A DNA stretch of 64,000 nt from Ignavibacteria bacterium (GTDB lineage Bacteria; Bacteroidota; Ignavibacteria; Tepidaquicellales; Tepidaquicellaceae). Shown here in pieces: positions 57,073 to 64,000 of this stretch (within the stretch, counting starts at the first letter, position 1; the number at the start of each line of letters is the position of its first letter). A program made the translations under genes and the position numbers. The notes beneath the pieces were generated by a model, which searched no databases, had not been told where the DNA came from, and was given only the letters and a program-made list of their open reading frames with translations. The stretch spans positions 1 to 64,000 of the forward strand of contig JADJTX010000064.1 of the NCBI GenBank assembly GCA_016710985.1, written 5' to 3'.

Positions 57073-58464
57073 TTATTTCACTTTCTGCGCGATCGACTTC
57101 GCCTGCTGGAACAATCCAAGATAATCCGGTCCCCCTGCTTTTGAATCAGTACCGCTCATGTTGAATCCGCCGAAAGGGTGAACACCGACTAACGCGCCTG
57201 TACATTTCCTGTTCAGATAAAGATTTCCTACGAAAAATTCCTTCTCGGCTTTCTCAAGTTTTTTCTTATGCTTAGTATAGACCGCTCCCGTCAGACCGAA
57301 TATTGTATTGTTTGCTATCTCTAATCCATCATCGAAATTTTTCGACTTAATGACCGCAAGTACTGGTCCGAAGATCTCTTCCTGTGCTATTGTTGCTTTT
57401 TTATCAACGTCTTTTATAATTGTTGGCTGAATAAAATATCCTTTTTCGCTGAGCTCCATTCCACCATGAATTAACTTGCCTCCCTCATCAATTGCAGTCT
57501 TTATATAATTTGTAATACTGTTCTTTGACTTCTCATTCACTACAGGTCCCATTCCGGGATTATCTTTAGCATCGCCGACTTTAATTTTTTTGGTTTCTTC
57601 AACAAGCGCATCGCAAAACTTATCATAGATCTTCTGATCTACTATGACTCTAGAGCATGCTGAACATTTCTGTCCCTGAAATCCAAAAGCCGCCTGTACA
57701 ACTCCTTTGACAGTTTCATCAAAATTAATCAAATCAGCATCTACTACTATAGAATCCTTACCTCCCATCTCCGCAACAACTCTCTTGATCCATATCTGCG
57801 AAGGCTGTTTCTTTGCTGCAAGTTCATTGATCCTCAATCCGACTTCCATTGAACCTGTAAATGAAATAAATCTTGTTAAAGGATGGGTGATCAGCAAATC
57901 ACCGATCACACTCCCGTCACCGGTTACAAAATTTACAACTCCTTTTGGTAATTTTATCTCTTCAAGTAATTCAAAACCCGGGATTTTTACAACATCCTGA
58001 CCTTTCTCATATCTAAGCATTTCCCTTGCATAGAACTCCATGAAGTCGATAGCTTCGGCTGTATCTCCGTCAGCTTCAGCCCAGTTCTTTCCGACCTCAT
58101 ACACCATCATTGCAGAAAATTCATGCTTTCTTTTCCTCATTATCTTTGCCGCCTGAACAAGGTATTTCACCCTGGTTTTTACCGGAACATTTTTCCATTC
58201 TCCGAAAACATTGTTTGCTATTTCTATGGCTTTTATTCCCATCTCTGCCGTGCCTCTCTGAAATACGCCCACTGTTTCTTCTTTATTGGACGGATTATAG
58301 GAGTACAATTTATTATCTGTAAAAAACTTCTCGCCTCCTATGGTGATCGGATATTCTTTCTTAAATCTTGCCGTGACTTTTTCAAGCGCTTTTTCAAAAG
58401 CCTGCTTATTCTTCTTCTTTGAAAAATCCGTGAAAGGCTCATTCTTGAACTTTGATAATCTCAT
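57073..58464 (-). CDS. L-glutamate gamma-semialdehyde (P5C) dehydrogenase with internal deletion
   Basis: The protein aligns from end to end with RocA/PruA-type P5C dehydrogenases, which oxidise glutamate semialdehyde to glutamate in proline catabolism. The start (KNEPFTDFSKKKNKQAFEKA), TAEAIDFMEFYAREMLRYEK, Glu in EMGGKDSIVVDADL, catalytic Cys in GFQGQKCSACSRV, and the end GGFNMSGTDSKAGGPDYLG are all there. However, QDVVKIPGF joins directly to ELLEEIKLPKGVVNF. The family has about 50 residues between these points, containing PPWNFP (oxyanion-hole Asn) and GNTVVLKPAS (NAD-binding Lys). The length is 463 against about 515. Without that segment the enzyme should not bind NAD or work normally, unless the deletion is an assembly artefact. 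Confidence 0.87.
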   Translation of the reverse strand: MRLSKFKNEPFTDFSKKKNKQAFEKALEKVTARFKKEYPITIGGEKFFTDNKLYSYNPSNKEETVGVFQRGTAEMGIKAIEIANNVFGEWKNVPVKTRVKYLVQAAKIMRKRKHEFSAMMVYEVGKNWAEADGDTAEAIDFMEFYAREMLRYEKGQDVVKIPGFELLEEIKLPKGVVNFVTGDGSVIGDLLITHPLTRFISFTGSMEVGLRINELAAKKQPSQIWIKRVVAEMGGKDSIVVDADLINFDETVKGVVQAAFGFQGQKCSACSRVIVDQKIYDKFCDALVEETKKIKVGDAKDNPGMGPVVNEKSKNSITNYIKTAIDEGGKLIHGGMELSEKGYFIQPTIIKDVDKKATIAQEEIFGPVLAVIKSKNFDDGLEIANNTIFGLTGAVYTKHKKKLEKAEKEFFVGNLYLNRKCTGALVGVHPFGGFNMSGTDSKAGGPDYLGLFQQAKSIAQKVK

Positions 58465-58561
58465 GATAAGTTTTATATGTTATTTAAATAATTGTTTTAA
58501 TTTTATTTCTTCCTGTTCTTCCAGATCAACCGATCAGCCTATCAACCAATTAACCAATCAA

Positions 58562-59728
58562 CTAACCTGCTGCAATCTGAATAGCAGCATTATGTATCTC
58601 AGGTCTGATATCCCTTATCCCGTAATTTTCACGCGAAGGATATACTCTGTTAGTTAAAAAAATAATTATTAGTCCTCTGTCTTTGTCACACCAAATGCTC
58701 GTTCCGGTGTAGCCTGTATGCCCGAAACAATTTTCAGAGATCAGCTCGCCGCAGGGAATCCTGTATTTCGAAGAATTCTGTTGCGGCTTTGTATCCCATC
58801 CTAATGCGCGTGAATTTTCATATGCAACGTCAGTATATTTTGTTGTGAATAAAGAAATAATTTCAGGGCTGAAAAGTTTTTCTTCCTTGAGTCCTCTTGA
58901 GTACGGATTATAATACTCACCGTTGTTCAGCATTACTCTCATGAATTTATAGAGATCAGTTGCATTGGAAAAGAGTCCGGCATTTCCTGAAATACCTCCG
59001 AGTATGGAAGTCGTCTCATCGTGTACTTCACCCTGTAATAATCTCATTCTCCAGTAATTATCCATCTCTGTCGGAAGTATTCTCTCTTTGTATTTATCCT
59101 CAGGAACAAACATTGTTGAATGCATGTCAAGCGGAATAAAAATATTCTGTTTACAGTATTCATTCAGATCCATTCCGGAAATCTTTTCAACTAACAACCC
59201 GAGCATTACGGCATTAAGATCGCTGTATATGGATTTGGTATTTACAGGATAATCTAATCCGATATTGTAGATCGCCTCCAGTACTTCGCCTTTAGTTGAG
59301 TAGGTTTTATAAAAAGGAACGAAAGCTATTAGTCCTGAATTATGAAGAAGTAAATTTAATATCGTAATATCTTCTTTTCCGTTATTTCCAAACTCAGGAA
59401 TGTAAGCTGAAACTTTATCTGTAAGGTTAAACTTCTGCTGTTCATAAAGTTTCATGATTGCAGATGTAGTAGCAACGACTTTGGTAATTGAGGCAAGATC
59501 AAAAACACTTTCATCTGTAACTGTTCTTGAGAATTCATCATAAGTATAATTACCGTAACATTTACTGTATAGAATATCATCTTTATTTCCGATCAGAAGC
59601 TGAGCTCCGGGAAAGGCATTGTTAATTATTCCACCGGAAACTATGTCATCAACAGCAGAAAAATCATATGAGTATGCATTGAACCGGAAGGTAATCATCA
59701 GAATTATTATCAACGCACTTTTTTTCAT
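58562..59728 (-). CDS. Secreted serine hydrolase, beta-lactamase/class C family
   Basis: The 388-residue protein has a signal peptide (MKKSALIIILMITFRFNAYS) and the beta-lactamase/PBP-like fold. The SxxK motif is in DLASITKVVATTSAIM (about 79-82), followed by LLLHNSGL, YSDLNAVMLGLLVEKISG (Tyr-Ser-Asp as the YxN-type motif), ILGGISGNAGLFSNATDL and FGHTGYTGTSIW (HTG). Such enzymes act as DD-peptidases, esterases or recycling enzymes, and similar domains are fused to NagZ in Bacteroidota. Antibiotic resistance is not implied. Confidence 0.85.
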   Translation of the reverse strand: MKKSALIIILMITFRFNAYSYDFSAVDDIVSGGIINNAFPGAQLLIGNKDDILYSKCYGNYTYDEFSRTVTDESVFDLASITKVVATTSAIMKLYEQQKFNLTDKVSAYIPEFGNNGKEDITILNLLLHNSGLIAFVPFYKTYSTKGEVLEAIYNIGLDYPVNTKSIYSDLNAVMLGLLVEKISGMDLNEYCKQNIFIPLDMHSTMFVPEDKYKERILPTEMDNYWRMRLLQGEVHDETTSILGGISGNAGLFSNATDLYKFMRVMLNNGEYYNPYSRGLKEEKLFSPEIISLFTTKYTDVAYENSRALGWDTKPQQNSSKYRIPCGELISENCFGHTGYTGTSIWCDKDRGLIIIFLTNRVYPSRENYGIRDIRPEIHNAAIQIAAG

Positions 59729-59778
59729 AGTGATGCAAATATATTCATTTAAATCAGCTTGTTCAATTTACATTTGAA

Positions 59779-59843
59779 GGGATTCATAAGATTCATAAGA
59801 TTTATAAGATTTGTATAATTCATATGATTTGAATGATATGCAT
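59779..59843. repeat. 9-bp repeat (GATTCATAA)n
   Basis: Three good copies and several diverged copies of GATTCATAA/GATTTATAA follow each other about 50 bases upstream of the serine hydrolase gene start. Confidence 0.7.
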
Positions 59844-59871
59844 CGTTTCAGATTAAAAAGTAAAAGTTAGA

Positions 59872-59932
59872 GTAGTCGCAGGCTTTAGCCTGTGAAGATG
59901 GTGTAGATTTCGCAACCTGAACGTAGGGGCTT
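59872..59932. repeat. REP-like palindromic element, single degenerate copy
   Basis: GTAGTCGCAGGCTTTAGCCT begins the element, followed by TTTCGCAACCTGAACGTAGG. It matches the triple cluster at 61864-62075 in order and orientation. The central GCAGGCTTTAGCCTG forms a hairpin. Confidence 0.7.
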
Positions 59933-59972
59933 CAAATAATCTTAAAATTTGTACACAGCCTCAGTTAAATTT

Positions 59973-60006
59973 AAAAACCCTGTCCAATTTAATGAACAGG
60001 GTTTCT
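59973..60006 (-). terminator. Rho-independent terminator
   Basis: On the minus strand AAACCCTGTTCATT pairs with GGACAGGGTTT and is followed by a T-rich run. It lies 33 bases beyond the stop of the T9SS gene. Confidence 0.8.
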
Positions 60007-60038
60007 AATCTACAACTTAAATGTTACTATTGAAAAAA

Positions 60039-61403
60039 TTATTTTACCAGCAGCATTTTCTTTGTATCGGAAAAATTACTTTGCCCGTTTACATTGATGT
60101 TGTAATAATAAATTCCGCTTGCAAAATTAGATGCATTGAAATCAATACTGTAATAACCTGCAGTCTGATTGTTATCAACTAATCTGGATATCTCTTTACC
60201 CATTGCATCATAAACCGTTAAGCTGACATTACCGTCAAATGGAATTGAGTATGTAATTTTTGTTGACGGATTGAATGGATTAGGATAATTCTGAGCTAAT
60301 TCAAATACGCTCGGAACTCCGATTACAACTTCATTTGACAAATTGAAATATTCAAAGTTTCCGTTGAAATCAATTTGTTTTAATCTGTAATTGTATGTGT
60401 TGCTTGTTAAATTTTTATCGGAATATGAATAGCTGCTGGAAGAAGATGTTGTTCCGTTTCCTGCTACCTCGCCGATTTTTGTCCAGCTGTTGTTAACACT
60501 TCTTTCGATTTCGAATTTTGAATTGTTTAACTCTGAAGCTGTCGTCCAGTTTAAAGTGACATCTCTGCCGATTATATTGGAACTGAATGAAGAAAGTTCA
60601 ACCGGCAATGGACCGGTGGTTCCGTAAATTATAAAGGGAACACCCTGCGCATTTGCACCGTCAACTGCCGCTATCCATGCAAAAGTAGTCCCTAGTCTTT
60701 GGAAAGCATTTCCTGTTAGAGGCTGTCCTGCGATTGTTCTTGGCGGATTCCATGGTCCTGAAGCCAGAGTTCCACCGGCACAATAGTCTATCCAATAAGT
60801 GCCATTGTCTAAGCTTACACCGTTCATGTTAATCGAACTTCTCATTATTGGTCTCTGACTGTTTGTCAGTGTAGTAGCCGTTACGCGATAAATGCCACTG
60901 AAGTAACTGGCTGTTAATGCATTTGTTGTTGAATCACCTGCGACAACGGTTCCTGTACCCGGTGTAGCTCCATCCCAGATCTGAAGATTTATATTGTTAA
61001 TGGTAGACGCGGTGGTAGAACCTGTCTGATAATGAAAAACAATTATAGAATCTATTATCCAGCTCGAACCGGCAGGTATTGTAAAGTCATCAGCCATTCT
61101 GTTAGAAGCAAGCTGTTGATTTCCATACCCAAATAATGTGCCCGGGGTAGTTATTGCACTGGCATTAGCGCCTCCAAAACCGGCTCCCGGATTTGAAACA
61201 AGTTCATCCTGAGAATACAAAAGAGAAGTACCGGCGTCAGGAAGATCTATGCCGATAGTCGCATTGAAATGCTCAATAGTATTTGTTGCAGCTTCGTTTG
61301 TTGCCATATCATTTTTAGGATTATCCATTGTTGAAAATCCATAAATTAAAAATGCAGCAAGTACAACTGGCAGAATATAAATTAAACTGTAAATCTTCTT
61401 CAT
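60039..61403 (-). CDS. Secreted protein with fibronectin-like and T9SS type A domains
   Basis: The 454-residue protein has an N-terminal signal segment (about 5-25). An all-beta N-terminal domain (about 60-265) contains DDFTIPAGSSWIIDSIIVFH and LQIWDGATPG, resembling CUB/jelly-roll-like domains in other FCB proteins. A fibronectin-like domain begins at LPVELSSFSSNIIGRDVTLN, with FEIERSVNNSWTKIGEVAGN. The end is a T9SS CTD: AQNYPNPFNPSTKITYSIP, VYDAMGKEISRLV, ending MLLVK. Its middle and end are clearly related to the CHRD protein at 35469-36485. Specific function unknown. Confidence 0.85.
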   Translation of the reverse strand: MKKIYSLIYILPVVLAAFLIYGFSTMDNPKNDMATNEAATNTIEHFNATIGIDLPDAGTSLLYSQDELVSNPGAGFGGANASAITTPGTLFGYGNQQLASNRMADDFTIPAGSSWIIDSIIVFHYQTGSTTASTINNINLQIWDGATPGTGTVVAGDSTTNALTASYFSGIYRVTATTLTNSQRPIMRSSINMNGVSLDNGTYWIDYCAGGTLASGPWNPPRTIAGQPLTGNAFQRLGTTFAWIAAVDGANAQGVPFIIYGTTGPLPVELSSFSSNIIGRDVTLNWTTASELNNSKFEIERSVNNSWTKIGEVAGNGTTSSSSSYSYSDKNLTSNTYNYRLKQIDFNGNFEYFNLSNEVVIGVPSVFELAQNYPNPFNPSTKITYSIPFDGNVSLTVYDAMGKEISRLVDNNQTAGYYSIDFNASNFASGIYYYNINVNGQSNFSDTKKMLLVK

Positions 61404-61672
61404 GAGATTATTTTTTTAGTTAGTAAATGGTTTTTAAGTTTAGTTTTGTAGATATTTTGATATAAACAATCAGGAAAGTAAAACAGGCGGACTTTTATTG
61501 TTTAAAGACATTAGCTTTTATTTAAATTGAGTTATTTGTCTCATAATTAATTATACTGTTTTTAAAAAATCAAAACGACTTTTAACTTTGGACGGTAACA
61601 GTTAATTATCAAGCAACTGTAATAAGTTGTATTTTTAAAAATATCTTTAAAATATTTCAATTTTTTCTTATA
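61404..61672. other. Long presumed 5' leader without a gene
   Basis: Between the T9SS gene start and the TAAATTTG box there are about 270 AT-rich bases with no open frame, no clear hairpin and no known riboswitch pattern that I can recognise. Confidence 0.4.
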
Positions 61673-61711
61673 CAAATTTAAAATTTATCCTAAAAAAATC
61701 CTAACAAATCA
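61673..61711 (-). promoter_or_regulatory. Promoter with paired TTAGGAT repeats and TAnnTTTG box (second copy)
   Basis: On the minus strand, two TTAGGAT words start 11 bases apart and are followed after six bases by TAAATTTG. The 25-bp repeat block is identical to 36556-36580, while sequence on both sides differs. The distance to the ATG at 61403 is about 270 bases, implying a long leader or an intervening unannotated element. Confidence 0.55.
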
Positions 61712-61863
61712 ATGTAAGTTTTAAAGTAAATTGAAACAGGAATTTCTCATTAGAACTATTTCTATTTAACATCAAGAGATCACATCCGTCCAAATCGTTT
61801 ATTTTAAATCTCATTGCTTAATATTTTATTGTAACCGGAGGCTGTCCCAAAAGTAAAATTTTA

Positions 61864-62075
61864 AAGTAGCCGCAGGCTTTAGCCTGCGAACATAATTTAG
61901 ATTTCGCAACCTAAAGGTTGCGGCTACAAAAAACCTCTTTAGAGTTGCTGCATGCTTTAGCCTGCGCTCTAGTATAGATTTCGCAACCTAAAGGTTGCGG
62001 TACAAAAAACCTCTATAGAGTAGCCGCAGGCTTTAGACTGCGAACATAATTTAAATTTCGGAACCTGAAGCTGAT
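61864..62075. repeat. REP-like cluster, three units
   Basis: Three units begin at about 61865 (GTAGCCGCAGGCTTTAGCCT), 61944 (GTTGCTGCATGCTTTAGCCT) and 62019. The first two continue with TAGATTTCGCAACCTAAAGG and TTGCGG, and the third ends degenerately. Each has two small hairpins (GCAGGCTTTAGCCTGC and GCAACCTAAAGGTTGC), and outer words GTAGCCGCAG and GCGGCTAC can pair. AAAAACCTCTTTAGAGT-like spacers separate units. It is a typical REP/BIME organisation. No REP-associated transposase is present. Confidence 0.8.
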
Positions 62076-62103
62076 AAAGCAGATTTGTCTTTTATTCGGA
62101 TGT

Positions 62104-62138
62104 AAAAAAAAACCCTGTCCGTAAAACGAACAGGGCTG
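62104..62138 (-). terminator. Rho-independent terminator
   Basis: On the minus strand AGCCCTGTTCG pairs with CGGACAGGGTTT and is followed by T9. It lies 22 bases after the stop of the F420-reductase-like gene. Confidence 0.85.
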
Positions 62139-62159
62139 CAAAATAAGATGTAATGGTAA

Positions 62160-62798
62160 TTATTTTTTTAGCAATTTGAATGCATGTGTCCATTGATTAT
62201 TCAGAAAGCCCGGAATGCACCAAAGAATGCAAAGCGGTTCGATCGCTCTTGCAGCCTGAACGCCTCCGAGGTCTTCTGTTTCCCATCCGAACTTTTCCAG
62301 TATTCCTTCAACTTCCTTTTTTGCTTCGGGATTATTTCCGCAAATGAACATTGTCGGCTTTCCTTCTTTAAATTCCGGATCGACCATAAGCGCACTGCCG
62401 ACAGAGCTGAAACATTTAACAAAGTTTGATTCCTGTGAATGTACCTGTAGCTTCTCCATTAAAGATTCGTCATAACTTGTAAAGAATTTTAATACTCCGT
62501 TGTCAGGAGGGGAATCTGAAATGGGATTAGTCGTATCTATTATAGTTTTATCCTTCAGATTTTTAACGCCTGCTAATTTAATAACATCTTCAGCAGCCGT
62601 TCCTTTGCAGGCAAGAACTAAAGTCTCAGCCCATATTGCTGTATCTTCAAATGATCCGACATTAGCTTTATCTATAAATTCATTTAGCTTAACTATGTCC
62701 CTTGTTCCTAACATTACTTCATAACCGTATTTCAAAAATCCTTTTGCAAGGGCTTTAGCAACAGCGCCTGATCCGAGAATTCCAATTTTCTTTTTCAT
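62160..62798 (-). CDS. NADPH-dependent F420-reductase-like oxidoreductase
   Basis: The 212-residue protein has an N-terminal Rossmann motif (KIGILGSGAVAKALAKGFLKYG) with LGTRD at the end of strand 2, where NADP-binding Arg residues usually sit. Then come LACKGTAAEDVIK, IIDTTNPI and the segment HSQESNFVKCFSSVGSALMV, typical of the F420_oxidored/coenzyme F420-dependent reductase family found in non-methanogens. Its substrate is unknown. It is two bases from the lipoprotein gene upstream and probably forms an operon with it. Confidence 0.8.
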   Translation of the reverse strand: MKKKIGILGSGAVAKALAKGFLKYGYEVMLGTRDIVKLNEFIDKANVGSFEDTAIWAETLVLACKGTAAEDVIKLAGVKNLKDKTIIDTTNPISDSPPDNGVLKFFTSYDESLMEKLQVHSQESNFVKCFSSVGSALMVDPEFKEGKPTMFICGNNPEAKKEVEGILEKFGWETEDLGGVQAARAIEPLCILWCIPGFLNNQWTHAFKLLKK

Positions 62799-62799
62799 A

Positions 62800-63510
62800 T
62801 TAATTAACTTTTATTTTTTTTCCGGAATTTGCTTTAAATAATATCAGACCAAATAATAAAATGACCGGCAGCTCTATTCCAAACATCCCGCAGATACCGG
62901 ATTTATCCTTAACAGTTGCTGTAAATTCAAGGTCGTTTTGGGCGTGATCTGAAACTTTGTAAAGCCATTTTGCCGTGTTTTTTTCTTTTGAACCGTTTTC
63001 AATAGTGCCGTTAGTTGCAATTACCTCACCCGGAAATTCAAATGTGTATTCAAGTGTATGCCAGTCTTTAGTATAAGTCAGCGCGATGTTTGTGTCCTTT
63101 GGTATAAAGTATCTGAAGTCCATACCGTCTTTGCCTTTAACATAACTCATCTGCAGTTTTGAAAATCCTGATGCCTCCGTTAATTTGTTGAAATCTTTAA
63201 ATGTGATGTCAACTTCTATGTGGGTTGTACTGTCTTTTTCAATTTCATACCTTCTTGGCAGAGATACTTCAGAAAAAGGTGAAGAATATTTTTTCTTTAT
63301 CTCCGATGCAACGAAACTAAATCCTCCGATGTCATCACCCATTTCAACATCACCTATGTTAACATACATTGACTTTATCCAGTAATGAAGATGAATTGTA
63401 CCGGATAGGTCTTCATTGATCTTTGTCTTTTGTTCTACATTTAAACATCCGGCTAAAAAAGTTGCAAGAACTAAAAATAACAGAACTTTTGAATATCTTA
63501 CTATTGTCAT
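62800..63510 (-). CDS. Predicted lipoprotein with LppM-like fold
   Basis: The 236-residue protein has a lipoprotein signal with lipobox TFLAGC (Cys about residue 22). A beta-rich extracytoplasmic domain follows (about 25-195), with the start CLNVEQKTKINEDLSGTIHL typical of LppM-like lipoproteins. A C-terminal hydrophobic helix (PVILLFGLILF, about 217-228) ends in lysines. Anchoring at both ends fits an envelope-bound protein. Function unknown. Confidence 0.7.
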   Translation of the reverse strand: MTIVRYSKVLLFLVLATFLAGCLNVEQKTKINEDLSGTIHLHYWIKSMYVNIGDVEMGDDIGGFSFVASEIKKKYSSPFSEVSLPRRYEIEKDSTTHIEVDITFKDFNKLTEASGFSKLQMSYVKGKDGMDFRYFIPKDTNIALTYTKDWHTLEYTFEFPGEVIATNGTIENGSKEKNTAKWLYKVSDHAQNDLEFTATVKDKSGICGMFGIELPVILLFGLILFKANSGKKIKVN

Positions 63511-63518
63511 TTTTTATA

Positions 63519-64000
63519 TTAATTGATTTTTAAAATACTTTTTGATTGAAGTTCATTGATCTTTTCTTCTGCCCAGTCTTTAAAACCGGGATTGTCACTC
63601 TTCTTTATCTTCCGCTTTAATAGATCCAGACTATTAAGATTTGCTTCTTCAGGGAAAGGAGTTCCTGCCTGTAACAGCTCACTAAATACTTCTTTGAATT
63701 TATCTTCAGAAAGGTTTTCAATTGAATTCAAAAAACTTAAATACCAAATCCGGTCATTTGAAATTTCCTTTATCAGTTCTTCGTTTATAAAATCATAATA
63801 TTCATCACCATAAGTCTGTAAACCTTCAGCAGCAAGAAATCTTGCTCCGAAGTAATCATTGTTCATAAGATTTATCAGAGTTGTAATATTATCAAAATTT
63901 TTATAATTCTTAAATGCATAAGCAATGTCTTTATTGTAAAGCTTATATTTTGAATTTTCATTTGCAAGCTCTCTTAATCTTGCAGAAGTTTTATTAGTGA
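63519..64000 (-). CDS. Helical protein, N-terminus beyond the window
   Basis: The frame is open from the window edge (first full codon at 63996-63998) to the stop near 63519, so at least 160 residues are encoded; the ATG at 63866 is internal. The product is helical (SARLRELANENSKYKLYNKD, FGARFLAAEGLQTYGDEYYD, FKDWAEEKINELQSKSIL), with features of HEAT- or TPR-like repeats. No catalytic motif is seen. It lies eight bases upstream of the lipoprotein gene on the same strand, suggesting a three-gene operon. Confidence 0.6.
   Translation of the reverse strand, partial: TNKTSARLRELANENSKYKLYNKDIAYAFKNYKNFDNITTLINLMNNDYFGARFLAAEGLQTYGDEYYDFINEELIKEISNDRIWYLSFLNSIENLSEDKFKEVFSELLQAGTPFPEEANLNSLDLLKRKIKKSDNPGFKDWAEEKINELQSKSILKIN

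Noticed and set aside
58562..59728. Beta-lactamase resistance gene
   Set aside because: The fold matches, but broad serine-hydrolase members of this family are common and nothing indicates antibiotic hydrolysis.

Overview
The window looks like a piece of a free-living FCB-group chromosome, most likely Ignavibacteria-like. It is AT-rich, most starts lack Shine-Dalgarno sequences, and several proteins end in the NYPNPFNP-type sorting domain of the type IX secretion system (T9SS). Some upstream regions carry TAnnTTTG boxes like those of Bacteroidota promoters, and MenG points to menaquinone. This placement is inferred from protein families; no rRNA gene is present.

Layout. 0.6-2.9 kb: type III polyketide synthase, isoprenylcysteine-methyltransferase-like enzyme and a stand-alone AtuA-C-like protein. 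3.2-6.2 kb: prfB (with its programmed frameshift), a LolC/E-type permease and menG. 6.4-16.4 kb: large secreted proteins (agmatine-deiminase-like enzyme, two BNR propellers) with 2 kb of repeat-rich DNA between. 16.8-34.5 kb: two paralogous helical proteins on the minus strand, interleaved with five tandem YCF48-like propeller paralogues on the plus strand. 35.5-40 kb: a CHRD/T9SS protein and an FG-GAP protein. 40.7-47 kb: dprA, a DUF3109-like gene, rpoN, hslV, hslU and an outer-membrane barrel. 47-58.5 kb, minus strand: beta-oxidation genes (acyl-CoA dehydrogenase, 3-hydroxyacyl-CoA dehydrogenase, thiolase), tpiA, gatB, photolyase, IMPDH/GMP reductase, sucC, a small lipoprotein and a P5C dehydrogenase. 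58.5-64 kb: a serine hydrolase, another T9SS protein, an F420-reductase-like protein, a lipoprotein and a truncated helical protein.

The most interesting system is the secreted-protein island. Eight proteins share one C-terminal module of about 190 residues: a beta-sandwich, then two dockerin-like calcium loops, then a final proline. They carry no T9SS domain. The five YCF48 paralogues and one T9SS propeller share a bipartite upstream element, GGGTAT-N15-TCTTTG, at constant spacing. The two helical genes share a different promoter block, and two T9SS genes share a third (paired TTAGGAT with a TAnnTTTG box). This suggests coordinated surface-protein regulons.

Intergenic DNA is unusually rich in 7-bp and 9-bp tandem repeats, MITE-like elements with terminal inverted repeats, and REP-like palindromes. 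At least seven genes carry single-base indels, mostly at homopolymers, which suggests assembly error at least in part. P5C dehydrogenase has a separate in-frame deletion of about 50 residues.
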